From contig CAVCWT010000004.1 of NCBI GenBank assembly GCA_963605745.1, positions 1-64,000 of the forward strand: a stretch of 64,000 nt of DNA. Reading direction: 5' to 3'. This document shows, one piece after another, positions 1-8,548 of this stretch; position 1 is the first letter of the stretch, and each line of letters begins with the position of its first letter. Origin of the DNA: CAG-791 sp963605745 (GTDB lineage Bacteria; Bacillota; Clostridia; Lachnospirales; Lachnospiraceae). The position numbers and the translations under genes are program-made. The notes under the pieces are model-generated. The model was not told where the DNA came from. It did no database searches and saw nothing but the letters and a program-made list of their open reading frames with translations.

Positions 1-56
1 TCTCCGAAAATCATTCTGCGTTATCTGGCCAGTTATTTTGCAAACGCTGTACTAGT
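1..56. repeat. Left inverted repeat of HTH cassette
   Basis: The reverse complement of this 56 bp segment recurs at about 1091-1146 with only two mismatches. Together they enclose two divergent HTH genes. The window starts inside or at the edge of the repeat, so its outer boundary cannot be seen. No transposase is present between the arms. Confidence 0.85.
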
Positions 57-102
57 ATACAACAAAAGCCTTACGGCTGCATCCTCGCAACCGTAAGGCC
101 TC

Positions 103-360
103 TCACGCATCCTGCATTGTCTCCTGATACCGTTCCCGAATTTCAAAAAAATATCTTCCGATATCATCCGTTCGGATCCCCAGCACCCTGGCTGACCGGA
201 TGATATCAATGGATGTAAAATTACTCTTCCCCTGAAATACCTTGGAAATGTAATTCGGGCTGCGTCCGATCGCCTTGGCATACTCGCCTTCCGTGCCGCA
301 GCTCTCTCGAATCCTGCCTCTGAGCTGTGCATAATCAAACATCGTCTGACTCGGTTTCAT
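103..360 (-). CDS. Small HTH (XRE-like) regulator
   Basis: An 85-residue protein that is almost entirely a DNA-binding domain. The stretch EYAKAIGRSPNYISKVFQGK around residues 27-46 reads as a helix-turn-helix of the phage-repressor/XRE kind, here with a rather diverged first helix. The ATG at 360 is chosen because AGGGGAG lies just upstream on the minus strand; an open frame extends further but has no ribosome site. The gene is divergent from the HTH gene at 640 across about 280 bp containing TTGACA-type direct repeats, and both sit between 56 bp inverted repeats. It probably represses one or both divergent promoters, which is inference. No effector domain is visible. Confidence 0.7.
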   Translation of the reverse strand: MKPSQTMFDYAQLRGRIRESCGTEGEYAKAIGRSPNYISKVFQGKSNFTSIDIIRSARVLGIRTDDIGRYFFEIRERYQETMQDA

Positions 361-502
361 ACTCTCCCCTGAAAAAAAGCAGCATTTTAGCACATATCTC
401 GAATTTGCTATGCAAATCTTCGATACGACTGACCAGAGGCCCTCCAGGCATTGGCCACTCGCTAAACGATCCTGCCGATTGTTAATGTTAGCAAACAGAT
501 TA

Positions 503-580
503 GTTGACAAAACTTAGACTGTCAACCGTTTGTTGACAAAACTTCGACGTTTCGTTGACATAACTTAGACTAAGTCACTT
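503..580. promoter_or_regulatory. Divergent regulatory region with GTTGACA repeats
   Basis: Three copies of GTTGACAWAACTTMGAC begin at 503, 532 and 554, spaced 29 and 22 bp apart. The first copy forms an inverted repeat with TGTCAAC (503-526). TATAAT at 593-598 lies upstream of the plus-strand HTH gene, but no TTGACA copy is at canonical spacing from it. The arrangement looks like an operator array for one of the two flanking HTH proteins. Binding is inferred. Confidence 0.55.
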
Positions 581-639
581 CGACTCATGCGTTATAATGA
601 GTCCATTCACATAGAAAGCATCACATATGAGGTATTGAT

Positions 640-1095
640 TTGTTTTTATTCGATAAAGATTTGTTTTCCGAACATATCCAGGCCGAAATTGCCAGGCGCA
701 ATATGTCGGTGCCTGAATTTGCCAAAATGCTGGGCGTATCCAAGGATACCGTTTACAACTGGATCAAAAAAAGAAACGGTATTCAGCGTGCCACTTTGAT
801 GGACGTTGCTCGAATTCTGGAGGTTGATCCATGGTGGCTGATCGGTGCTCCAAACACCTCTCGTTCCGGCACTTTTAAAGCCTTATCCAATGATCCAGCG
901 TCACCTTCAGAGACTGCAGATGCATCGGATCCCACATCTTACTCCTTAGAGAAACCGGTATCTGCTGCCTGTCACGAGTACACCGCATACAAAGCCCCTG
1001 TTCAGATTCAAAGTCTCTATGATAAAGCTCCCGACAAGCTTCAGAATCTGGCTGTTACGATTCTGACACTGACACAGGAAGACATCGCAAACTAG
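640..1095 (+). CDS. XRE-family HTH transcriptional regulator
   Basis: A 151-residue protein with a clear N-terminal helix-turn-helix at about residues 10-70. The helices read MSVPEFAKMLGVSKDTVYNW, and the domain ends in an EVDPWWLIG segment typical of Cro/CI-type repressors. The C-terminal half is low complexity and then a short helical tail (residues 120-151). The start is TTG at 640, preceded at good distance by GAGGT; no in-frame ATG fits the domain. The gene faces away from the 85-residue HTH gene and ends about 4 nt before the right inverted repeat, so the two regulators fill the whole inverted-repeat unit. The target is unknown. Confidence 0.8.
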   Translation: MFLFDKDLFSEHIQAEIARRNMSVPEFAKMLGVSKDTVYNWIKKRNGIQRATLMDVARILEVDPWWLIGAPNTSRSGTFKALSNDPASPSETADASDPTSYSLEKPVSAACHEYTAYKAPVQIQSLYDKAPDKLQNLAVTILTLTQEDIAN

Positions 1096-1146
1096 TACAG
1101 CGGTTGCAAAATAACTGGCCAGATAACGCAGAATCATTTTCGGAGA
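1091..1146. repeat. Right inverted repeat of HTH cassette
   Basis: Reverse complement of positions 1-56 with two mismatches. It starts a few bases beyond the stop codon of the upstream HTH gene. The ACTAGTACAGCG edge reappears as a diverged partial copy at 53566-53597. Confidence 0.85.
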
Positions 1147-1154
1147 GTGCGCAT

Positions 1155-1190
1155 CAAAAAAGAACCCCATGGCCTCAGCCATGGGGTTCT
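1155..1190 (-). terminator. Rho-independent terminator of rpsA
   Basis: A 13 bp perfect stem (AGAACCCCATGGC / GCCATGGGGTTCT) with a 4 nt loop lies downstream of the rpsA stop. On the minus strand it is followed by a run of T. Confidence 0.9.
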
Positions 1191-1225
1191 CTTATTGTCT
1201 AGTTCCTCAGCAGCAAGTCAGCCGA

Positions 1226-2401
1226 TTAAGCCTCCTCATTTCCCTGCTGTGCGATCATAGCGTCGATGTCGACAGTAACTGCCTCATCATCATTGCCCTT
1301 GGAAGGAACAACAACCTCGTTCTCTTCCTTCTGAGCTCTCTCCTCATCGTTCTTAAGAGCCTTAACGGAAAGGGAGATCTTGTTGTTCTCAGGGTTAAAG
1401 TCAACGATCTTAGCAGTAACCTCATCGCCAACCTTCAGTACATCAGAAGGCTTCTCGATGTGCTCCTTGGAGATCTGAGAAACGTGCAGCAGAGCATCGA
1501 TGCCGGATTCCAGCTCAACGAATGCGCCGAAATCAGCCATACGTGCAACCTTACCGGTTACAGTCTTGCCAACAGCATATTTATCCTCAGCGCCGATCCA
1601 AGGGTTCTCATCAGGGAACTTCAGGGACAGAGCAATCTTGCGGCCGTTGATATCCTTTACCAGGACACGCAGCTTCTGACCAACCTTGAAGACCTTCTTC
1701 GGGCTCTCAACACGGCCCCAGCTCATCTCGGAGATGTGCAGCAGTCCGTCTGCACCGCCCAGATCAACGAATGCGCCAAAGTCAGTGATGTTCTTAACGG
1801 TACCCTCAACAACATCGCCTGCCTGCAGAGTCTCGAACAGCTTGCTGGCTGCCTCTTCTCTCTTTGCAGTAAGGAGCTGCTTGCGGTCACCAATGTAACG
1901 GCGTCTTCTCGGATTGTACTCTGTAACGACGAACTCGATTTCCTGTCCGAGGTACTTGGTAAGATCCTTCTCATACGTATCGCTGACAAGAGAAGCAGGA
2001 ATGAATACACGAATTCCCTCAACAACAACACAGATACCACCGGAGAGAACCTGAGAAACCTCTGCCTTCAGGACGGTCTTGTTCTCATATGCCTCCTCGA
2101 TGACCTTGTTGCCGCGATCCAGAGCCAGTCTCTTGTAAGAAAGAGATACGGTTCCTTCACGGTCATCCACCTTCATAACCTTAACGTCCAGCTTGTCGCC
2201 GACGCTGAGCTTGGTGGTCAGATCCAGAGAATTGTCGTTGGAATACTCCTGACGAGTCAGGATGCCATCGCTCTTGTAGCCGATGTTCAGCACGGCTTCT
2301 TCCGGCTTAACATCAATGACGGAACCTTCGACCACCTCTCCACTATGAATTGTCTTAAATGATGCTTCCAGCATCTGTTCAAAAGTAAGTTCTTCTGACA
2401 T
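1226..2401 (-). CDS. rpsA: 30S ribosomal protein S1 (four S1 domains)
   Basis: A 391-residue protein with four S1 RNA-binding repeats. The clearest are VVEGTVKNITDFGAFVDLGG and VTGKVARMADFGAFVELESG; the first two repeats are more diverged. The length fits the short S1 of Firmicutes rather than the six-repeat proteobacterial form. It helps 30S subunits bind structured mRNA, though this role is less certain in low-GC Gram-positives. The ATG at 2401 is chosen because GAGGAGG lies 9 nt upstream. The start lies inside the end of the cmk-ispH gene (overlap of about 23 bp), so translation is probably coupled. In related bacteria ispH and S1 may be one polypeptide; here they are in different frames. 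A strong terminator follows. Confidence 0.93.
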   Translation of the reverse strand: MSEELTFEQMLEASFKTIHSGEVVEGSVIDVKPEEAVLNIGYKSDGILTRQEYSNDNSLDLTTKLSVGDKLDVKVMKVDDREGTVSLSYKRLALDRGNKVIEEAYENKTVLKAEVSQVLSGGICVVVEGIRVFIPASLVSDTYEKDLTKYLGQEIEFVVTEYNPRRRRYIGDRKQLLTAKREEAASKLFETLQAGDVVEGTVKNITDFGAFVDLGGADGLLHISEMSWGRVESPKKVFKVGQKLRVLVKDINGRKIALSLKFPDENPWIGAEDKYAVGKTVTGKVARMADFGAFVELESGIDALLHVSQISKEHIEKPSDVLKVGDEVTAKIVDFNPENNKISLSVKALKNDEERAQKEENEVVVPSKGNDDEAVTVDIDAMIAQQGNEEA

Positions 2402-3968
2402 CACTTTGAACCTCCTCAATAATATTTTTCGGGGTCGAAGCCCCAGCGGTGATTCCGATGACCTTCTCGCCTCCTGAAAGCGTCAGATCAAGGTCCTCTA
2501 CCGTTTGAATGAAATAGGTTCTCTCGCACTGTGCCTTGCAGATCTCATACAGCTTGGCCGTATTGGATGATCCTCTGCCGCCAATCACGATCATGATATC
2601 CGCCTGCTGTGCAATGCTCCGAGCCTCTGCCTGCCGCTCACTGGTGGCATTACAGATAGTCTCATTCGTTTCGATATTGTACCCTTTTTTGGCAATTAAA
2701 TCAACAATTTTTTCGAATTTTTCCGCATTAAATGTTGTCTGGGCCACGATGCACACCGGACGCTCCGGATCTCCCTGATATGCCAGTGCTTCCTCCTCCG
2801 TTTCGATCACGGTAGCCGGCGTACTGCTCCAGCCAACCGTACCTTCGGTTTCTGCATGTCCGTGGTTGCCGATGATGACAACCTGACAGCCGCGCCCACT
2901 GGCCTCTTCCACAATTTCATGGATTTTTTTTACAAAGGTACAGGTCGTGTCCACCACCTGTGCATTCCCTGCCTTCAGCCCTTCATAGGTTTCCTTGCTG
3001 ACTCCATGAGAACGGATAATAATGGTTCCGCCTGGCTGTCCTGCAGCCTCTTCCACCGAATTCAGAATGCCGACGCCTTTTTGCCGCAGCTCCTCAACTA
3101 CCGTTTCATTGTGAATGATCGGGCCGAAGGTATTGATCGGGCCGTCCGTATTTTCACGGATTTCCCGGTAAACCGCATCCACGGCCTTCTGAACCCCAAA
3201 ACAAAACCCAGCCGTTGCAGCCGTGATCACCCTGGGCCGTCTCAACTGATCCGCCGTCAGATTCAGGATCTCCTCCGTCACCTTGTCAATGGTCATATTG
3301 GAGGAATCAACCAGCACTGCATCCTCTGCCTGCCGCAGCGGCGACGTTTCCCGCGTCATGTCCCTGTGATCTCTTTTTGCAATGTCTGCCTTGATCTTCT
3401 CAAGATCGAGGTCATCCGCAGACTTCGCAGCCCCTGCCTTTGCCGCCTTCTGATTCTCAATGTAGCGCCGCCTTGCGCGCACCTCAACGCTGGCTGTCAG
3501 ATATACCTTCACCTGTGCGTCCGGCAAAACAACGGTCCCGATGTCTCTGCCATCCATCACTACATTCTGCTGTGCTGCCAGCTGTTTCTGAAGCTCTACC
3601 AGACGAACGCGAACCTCAGGAACAGCAGAGGATACGCTGGCCATGGAGCTGACCTCCTCCGTTCGAAGGTACGGATTCACATTCTCACCATCAAGGAGCA
3701 CGACCTGCTCTGCATTTCGGTATTCAATGGAGATTCCGGCGTTCTGACATAAACGCGCCGCATCCTTTGCGAACTGTTCCTTCTCCCCCGCATCGGTCTC
3801 CACCGGCCTTTGCAGGCCATTTCGCAGCAGATACAGCGCCATTGCACGGTACATAGCTCCGGTGTCTACATAAATATACCCCATCTGCGCTGCCACTTTT
3901 TTGGCGATGGTACTCTTTCCTGCTCCGGCAGGTCCGTCAATTGCGATATTAAATGTCTTGTTTGGCAT
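2379..3968 (-). CDS. Fused cytidylate kinase / IspH (HMBPP reductase)
   Basis: A 529-residue two-enzyme fusion. Residues 1 to about 225 are (d)CMP kinase, with the P-loop GPAGAGKST and YVDTGAMYRA; it phosphorylates CMP/dCMP. Residues 245-529 are IspH (LytB), the last enzyme of the MEP isoprenoid pathway, which reduces HMBPP to IPP and DMAPP. Its three iron-sulfur cysteines are visible in AGFCFGV (about C256), DTTCTF (about C343) and TICNATS (about C439). The ATG at 3968 has AAGGGGAG upstream; the longer open frame has no such site. The gene follows a BaiN-like flavoprotein and overlaps rpsA at its 3' end. Both halves keep their catalytic motifs, so both are probably active. Confidence 0.93.
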   Translation of the reverse strand: MPNKTFNIAIDGPAGAGKSTIAKKVAAQMGYIYVDTGAMYRAMALYLLRNGLQRPVETDAGEKEQFAKDAARLCQNAGISIEYRNAEQVVLLDGENVNPYLRTEEVSSMASVSSAVPEVRVRLVELQKQLAAQQNVVMDGRDIGTVVLPDAQVKVYLTASVEVRARRRYIENQKAAKAGAAKSADDLDLEKIKADIAKRDHRDMTRETSPLRQAEDAVLVDSSNMTIDKVTEEILNLTADQLRRPRVITAATAGFCFGVQKAVDAVYREIRENTDGPINTFGPIIHNETVVEELRQKGVGILNSVEEAAGQPGGTIIIRSHGVSKETYEGLKAGNAQVVDTTCTFVKKIHEIVEEASGRGCQVVIIGNHGHAETEGTVGWSSTPATVIETEEEALAYQGDPERPVCIVAQTTFNAEKFEKIVDLIAKKGYNIETNETICNATSERQAEARSIAQQADIMIVIGGRGSSNTAKLYEICKAQCERTYFIQTVEDLDLTLSGGEKVIGITAGASTPKNIIEEVQSDVRRTYF

Positions 3969-4005
3969 CGAATTTCTCCCCTTGTTCCGTCCTGAATTCA
4001 TACCT

Positions 4006-5412
4006 TCAGAGCTCCGGCTGCCGCGTGGCAGCACTTTCCCCCGCAAGGTGTCCTGTGGACCAGGCGATCTGCAGATTAAAGCCGCCGGTATAAGCGTCCA
4101 CGTCAATCATTTCTCCGGCAAAATACAATCCCGGCACTTTTCTCGACTCCATTGTGGAGGGATTGATTTCCTTCACACTCACGCCGCCCCTTGTCACAAT
4201 CGCTTCCGCAAAGCCTCTTGTTCCCGTCACCGTCAGCACCAGATCCTTGAGAAGCAGTGCCAGATCACGTTGTTCCTTCTCATTCAGCGTATACACCGGC
4301 CGGTTCTCGCCGCCTTCTGCCGAAGGATGCTCTTCCTTTTGAGCATACAGTCTTGCCGTCACCTCAGCAAGCCGTTCCGGAAGAAGCGTCTTCAGCATAT
4401 TCCGTAATTCTTTTTTAGGGGCAAAACTGCACTCTCTTTCGATTCGGGCCACCAGCTCCTCCGTCGTCATCGCCGGCTTCAGGTCCAGATGCAGAAGGTA
4501 GTGTGACGGCTGATTTGAATGGTCCCCCTCGTCCTCTGTTCCCCAATCCGTATGGCAGGAGGCAGACAGGATCAGCGGCCCACTGATCCCGAAATGTGTG
4601 AACAGCAGCTCTCCAAAGCCTTCGTATAACGGCCGCTTCTTTTTGAACTTTTTCTTTTTACCGGCAGCTCCGATGGCCACCGTATTTTCTCCTGAATCAG
4701 CAACTGCAGTGTCTGCGGCCGGCTCTGCCTTCTCCAGTAAAACAGCAACGTTTTTCAATGCCAGTCCCTGCAGCTGCAGCGGCCATTCCTCCTGAACAGT
4801 GAACGGAACCAAGGACGGCTGCATCGGCTTCACACAAAGTCCCAGCTCCTCTGCCATCCGACAGCCGTCTCCCGTAGAGCCCGTGGACGGATAGGATTTC
4901 CCACCGGTTGCCAGAACCACTGCATCAGACAGCATTTTGCGTCCGTCCTTCAGAATAACGCCCTCTGCACAGCCGTCTGTTCCAACAAGAATCTCAGAAA
5001 CCTCTTTATGGAAGAGAATCTCCCCTCCGTGCTTTTTCAAATGGCGAACCAGCGCATCCGTCACATCAAACGCTCTGTCCGAAGCCGGGAACAACCGCTT
5101 TCCCCGCTCTTCCTTGGTAGGACATCCGTTATTTTGCAGGAAGCGGGTTACTGCTACGCTGTCATAATGATACAGCGCACTGTATAAAAATTTAGGATTG
5201 CGCAGAACATTGGCAAAAAAATCTTCGTTCTCGCAGGCATTGGAATAGTTGCAGCGTCCCTTGCCGGTAATGTAGATTTTCTTCCCCGCCTTTTCGTTGT
5301 GCTCGAGAACGGTCACCTTTGCACCCATGTCCGCTGCTGCACAGGCTGCCATCAGTCCTGCCGCTCCCGCTCCGACAACAATAATCTTCTTCATACTCTC
5401 AAAATATTCCAT
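4006..5412 (-). CDS. BaiN/HI0933-family NAD(P)/FAD oxidoreductase
   Basis: A 468-residue flavoprotein of the HI0933 (YhiN/BaiN) family. It opens with the dinucleotide-binding motif VVGAGAAGLMAA, followed by the family signature GKGRCNYSN. VLATGGKSYPSTGSTGDG is in the middle, and a second FAD contact GLYFAGEMIDVDAYTGGFNLQ lies near the C terminus. Family members reduce flavin-bound substrates; BaiN acts in bile-acid dehydroxylation, but that substrate cannot be inferred here. The insert around residues 235-260 is low complexity and lysine-rich. Start choice is weak: ATG at 5412 lies 7 nt past the upstream stop codon, while ATG at 5394 (MKKIIVVG) matches the usual N terminus better. It is likely cotranscribed with the LCP gene and cmk-ispH. 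Confidence 0.85.
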   Translation of the reverse strand: MEYFESMKKIIVVGAGAAGLMAACAAADMGAKVTVLEHNEKAGKKIYITGKGRCNYSNACENEDFFANVLRNPKFLYSALYHYDSVAVTRFLQNNGCPTKEERGKRLFPASDRAFDVTDALVRHLKKHGGEILFHKEVSEILVGTDGCAEGVILKDGRKMLSDAVVLATGGKSYPSTGSTGDGCRMAEELGLCVKPMQPSLVPFTVQEEWPLQLQGLALKNVAVLLEKAEPAADTAVADSGENTVAIGAAGKKKKFKKKRPLYEGFGELLFTHFGISGPLILSASCHTDWGTEDEGDHSNQPSHYLLHLDLKPAMTTEELVARIERECSFAPKKELRNMLKTLLPERLAEVTARLYAQKEEHPSAEGGENRPVYTLNEKEQRDLALLLKDLVLTVTGTRGFAEAIVTRGGVSVKEINPSTMESRKVPGLYFAGEMIDVDAYTGGFNLQIAWSTGHLAGESAATRQPEL

Positions 5413-5419
5413 CTTTCAT

Positions 5420-7207
5420 CTAATAGCCGGATTGGGCACTAATCTGATTGCTGATGTTCTGTACCGTCTCCGAAACCTGATAGCTACTATCACCAAACAA
5501 ATACTGATGCAGCCAGGTCACATTGTCCGTCAGATGAATCGGAATGACGCAGGACTGGTCTCCGATGTAACCAACCGTACGGTACTGCTCGTTCGGGAAA
5601 CCGCCCGTCTCCGAAATATTGCACCGGATTGCTTTCAATGCCAATGCCACGATCTTTACCGCATTCAGTGATGTTTTCATCTCGCTTGCCAGACTGTCTG
5701 CCGCCTTGACCATCGCGACAGGCCCCGCACTCTTGAACTTTGCAAAGGTCTTGGACAAAACCTCCTTTTGGCGCTCTGTGCGTTTAAAGTCGCCGCCGTC
5801 CGTGTACCGGATCCGGCAATAAGCTGTGGCCTGCACACCGTTCAGCGTCTGAAGGCCGGTTGTTGTCAGCGGAACATATTCCTTGCCCAGCTCTGCAGCC
5901 ATCGTGGATTGGTAGTTATTGAGATGCTCAATCTCGTCCGACTGAACGTCAATCTCAATGCCGCCCACCGCATCGATCATATCCGCAACACCGCCAAAAC
6001 CGATGGTCACATAATCTGTGATGTTGAGATCCAGATTGGTGTTCATCATCTTGATCGCCTGTTCCGGTCCGCCATAGGCATAGGCCGCGTTGGCTTTCTG
6101 ATAGTTGCTATCGCCGATATCCAGATAGGTATCACGGTACAGGGAAACCAGCTTAACGTCTCCTGTTTTGTCATTGATCGAGGCAATAATCATAACATCC
6201 GATCGATTGTTGCCGGAATCCAGACTCTCTTCCGTAGAATCCAGGCCGAACAGCGCAATATTGGTATATCCTGCCATCGCACCCGTTTCCTGACTCTTCT
6301 TTACCTCATCGCTGATAAGAGCCTTGATGTCCGCTGTGCTGATGCCATCCATGATGCCGGTAACCCGCACTCCGATGTACAGGAGCGGAACCAGTACCAG
6401 CAAAATAACGATCAAGAGGAGAATTCTATGGCCAAAGTTACGCTTTTTGCCGCGCCGCGGGGATCGGTCCGTGTCCTCGTATTCATCCCAGTCATCATCG
6501 AACATGTGCGGATTCCTGTCACGGGTATTCCTGCTCCGGCCATTTTTATAGGCCAGGAACTCCTCGTATTCCTTCCGTTCCTTACGTGACATCTTTGTGG
6601 TATCCAGCATACCGGAGGTCCTGCTATCTGCACCGCTTTTGCGTGATTCCCGCTCCGAGGATTCCTTCCAATGTGAAGCTTTTCCGGCCGAATGATTCTG
6701 CGTTCCTTCTTCATCCATAAAGAGGAGTTCTTCCAATTCTTCATCCATTTCTTCATCCTCTTCCTGGCGATATCGCGAATCATAGCGATCCTGCCGCTGC
6801 CTGTACAGATTCCGGCTGCGGCCGCTGTTCTGATCGGAACTCTGACTGCGGCTGCGGCCACTGTTCTGATCGGAACTCTGACTACGGCTGCGATTCATAC
6901 TCTTTCCCCGCGTGTGCCTCTGACTGCGTATCCTTTCGGATAATCCGTCATAAGATTCAAGATCATCGTTATCATATTCATAACCATGCAATGAATCATT
7001 TTCCTGATTCCGGTTCACATCCTTTAAATCATCCTGTTCCAGCATTGTCTGAAGCTGGATGGCATCTTCAAGGCCATCTGTCCAGGCATCCGGATCCTCG
7101 GCCAACGCACCGGAGCCTTGTATGCTGCCGGTGTCAGGGTCCCGTCCTCCTGCATCCTCGATAATGTTCTCCGGGCTGATACCCTCATGATTCCAGTCTT
7201 TCTTCAT
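5420..7207 (-). CDS. LytR-CpsA-Psr (LCP) family cell-wall ligase
   Basis: A 595-residue type II membrane protein. Residues 1-258 are a long, highly charged cytoplasmic region with a perfect 12-residue duplication (SRSQSSDQNSGR, about 107-131). One membrane segment follows at about 261-283. The extracellular LCP domain starts near 313 and shows NIALFGLDS, RSDVMIIASIN, LVSLYRDTYLDI and YCRIRYTDGGDFKRTERQ, with the Asp/Arg residues that bind the polyprenyl pyrophosphate. LCP enzymes transfer teichoic acids or capsule polymers from a lipid carrier to peptidoglycan. The cytoplasmic extension is much longer than usual. The gene heads the minus operon running to rpsA and is divergent from the acyltransferase gene. 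Confidence 0.9.
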   Translation of the reverse strand: MKKDWNHEGISPENIIEDAGGRDPDTGSIQGSGALAEDPDAWTDGLEDAIQLQTMLEQDDLKDVNRNQENDSLHGYEYDNDDLESYDGLSERIRSQRHTRGKSMNRSRSQSSDQNSGRSRSQSSDQNSGRSRNLYRQRQDRYDSRYRQEEDEEMDEELEELLFMDEEGTQNHSAGKASHWKESSERESRKSGADSRTSGMLDTTKMSRKERKEYEEFLAYKNGRSRNTRDRNPHMFDDDWDEYEDTDRSPRRGKKRNFGHRILLLIVILLVLVPLLYIGVRVTGIMDGISTADIKALISDEVKKSQETGAMAGYTNIALFGLDSTEESLDSGNNRSDVMIIASINDKTGDVKLVSLYRDTYLDIGDSNYQKANAAYAYGGPEQAIKMMNTNLDLNITDYVTIGFGGVADMIDAVGGIEIDVQSDEIEHLNNYQSTMAAELGKEYVPLTTTGLQTLNGVQATAYCRIRYTDGGDFKRTERQKEVLSKTFAKFKSAGPVAMVKAADSLASEMKTSLNAVKIVALALKAIRCNISETGGFPNEQYRTVGYIGDQSCVIPIHLTDNVTWLHQYLFGDSSYQVSETVQNISNQISAQSGY

Positions 7208-7261
7208 TCTCTGTGTCTGATCTTCCTTTATGTATGTCTATTCCGTAATGTCAGTATCTGG

Positions 7262-7280
7262 TTTACACCGTAAGTGTAAA
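7262..7280. promoter_or_regulatory. Palindrome between LCP and acyltransferase genes
   Basis: TTTACAC-CGTAA-GTGTAAA has perfect 7 bp arms and lies in the 114 bp between two divergent genes. A further half-site GTGTAAC occurs at 7294-7300. A TATAAT (7310-7315) sits only 6 bp before the acyltransferase ATG. This is a candidate shared operator; the regulator is not identifiable. Confidence 0.5.
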
Positions 7281-7321
7281 TTCTGCAACCGTAGTGTAAC
7301 ACAATCCGTTATAATATCCTC

Positions 7322-8548
7322 ATGATGAATTCCAAAGTTTCTCTTAAAAATCTACACCAATCTTCTTCCGAAAATCCAGCTCGCATGAGTCAGCCCGGCA
7401 CTGATCGTTCTTTCGACCGGTCCTTACTGTACCTTCGCGATCTTGCCGTTTGTCTCGTTATTCTGACGCACGTTGCTGCGCAGTGGCTGGATTCCTCGCT
7501 GCAGTCGGGGACTCCGGCTCTGTATTCTGCGCATTTATGCAGCATTCTGTCCTTTGTGGGTGTCACACTTTTCGTTATGCTGAGCGGCGTTCTCTATCTG
7601 GCGCCTTCCCATCGCCAAAAGAGCACCTCTCCCCGCTTTATCGTCCAAAAGGCACTTCGGTTCTTCCTGATTTATCTTTTCTGGAAGCTGTTTTATTTTG
7701 CCGAAGATTTGCTGCTGAATCTGCCGGATTCTGCAGAACGTTCTGCATCTTTTGTCAAAGAAAAGTTCTTGCTGTCTATGTTCCGCACCAATGGGAAATA
7801 CCACCTTTGGTATCTTCCCATGTTCTGTCTGCTGCTCCTCTTGGTTCCGCTGATTTATGAAGGTGCTCAGCATCTGAAGGCATGTGCACTGTATCTTTGT
7901 ATCTTTTTTGCCGCAGCGATTCTGCTCCCTACTGCCTTCTTATTCGAATTCCCGTTCAAATATCTCCTGATGGATTTTCGGAATATTTTTGATCTGGGTC
8001 ATTATCTGGGATATGCAGGGTATTTTCTGTTGGGACATGTTCTCTATGAACTGTCACAGAAAAAAACTCTTTCAAAAAATCCCTTTTGGAAAAACAAGAA
8101 ACACTTTCTGGTACCGCTCTGGATCCTCGCACTGACTGCCACCGTCATCGCCGTAAAAACGGAGGCGGCAAGGAGCGTCTCTCAGGGAGTCACTGACAGC
8201 TCCTTTGCAACGCCCTTTGTCCTCAACACGTTTCTGCTCGCAGCAGCGCTCCTTTTCACCTTCTGCTGCAGATCCGATAAGGCTTTTTCTTCGGAAATTT
8301 CCGGCAAAGCCTTCATTTACCAGTCCGTTTGCACGAGATTCTTAATCTCGCTTTCCAAGGCATCTTTGGGAATCTATCTGATTCACCCATTTGTCCTGGA
8401 CCTGATACAAAAAGCCGGGTTCCTAAGAGATTCTGTAAATCCTATCATCGGGATTCCGATTCTGTGGATTGCACTTCTGTCCATTTCCTGGCTGATCAGT
8501 GCGATGCTGCGCCGTATTCCAGTCATACAAAGATTGGTATCTGTTTAG
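7322..8548 (+). CDS. Acyltransferase-3 family membrane protein
   Basis: A 408-residue polytopic protein of the acyltransferase-3 (OafA/WecH-like) family. Family features are the early LRDLAVCLVILTHVAAQW segment carrying the conserved His, the KALRFFLIYLFWKLFYF helix and WYLPMFCLLL. A late LGIYLIHPFVLDLI segment is also present, with about ten hydrophobic helices in all. Such enzymes O-acetylate extracellular polysaccharides or wall polymers, which fits the neighbouring LCP gene. The ATG at 7322 (followed by a second ATG) lacks a ribosome site and lies 6 bp after a TATAAT, so a leaderless mRNA or a start at M22 (7385) are both possible. The stop codon TAG at 8546-8548 is supplied by the terminal sequence of a dispersed repeat. 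Confidence 0.85.
   Translation: MMNSKVSLKNLHQSSSENPARMSQPGTDRSFDRSLLYLRDLAVCLVILTHVAAQWLDSSLQSGTPALYSAHLCSILSFVGVTLFVMLSGVLYLAPSHRQKSTSPRFIVQKALRFFLIYLFWKLFYFAEDLLLNLPDSAERSASFVKEKFLLSMFRTNGKYHLWYLPMFCLLLLLVPLIYEGAQHLKACALYLCIFFAAAILLPTAFLFEFPFKYLLMDFRNIFDLGHYLGYAGYFLLGHVLYELSQKKTLSKNPFWKNKKHFLVPLWILALTATVIAVKTEAARSVSQGVTDSSFATPFVLNTFLLAAALLFTFCCRSDKAFSSEISGKAFIYQSVCTRFLISLSKASLGIYLIHPFVLDLIQKAGFLRDSVNPIIGIPILWIALLSISWLISAMLRRIPVIQRLVSV

Noticed and set aside
1169..2362. 397-codon plus-strand open frame opposite rpsA
   Set aside because: A shadow of the rpsA codon pattern; Leu-rich product without motifs, crossing the terminator stem.
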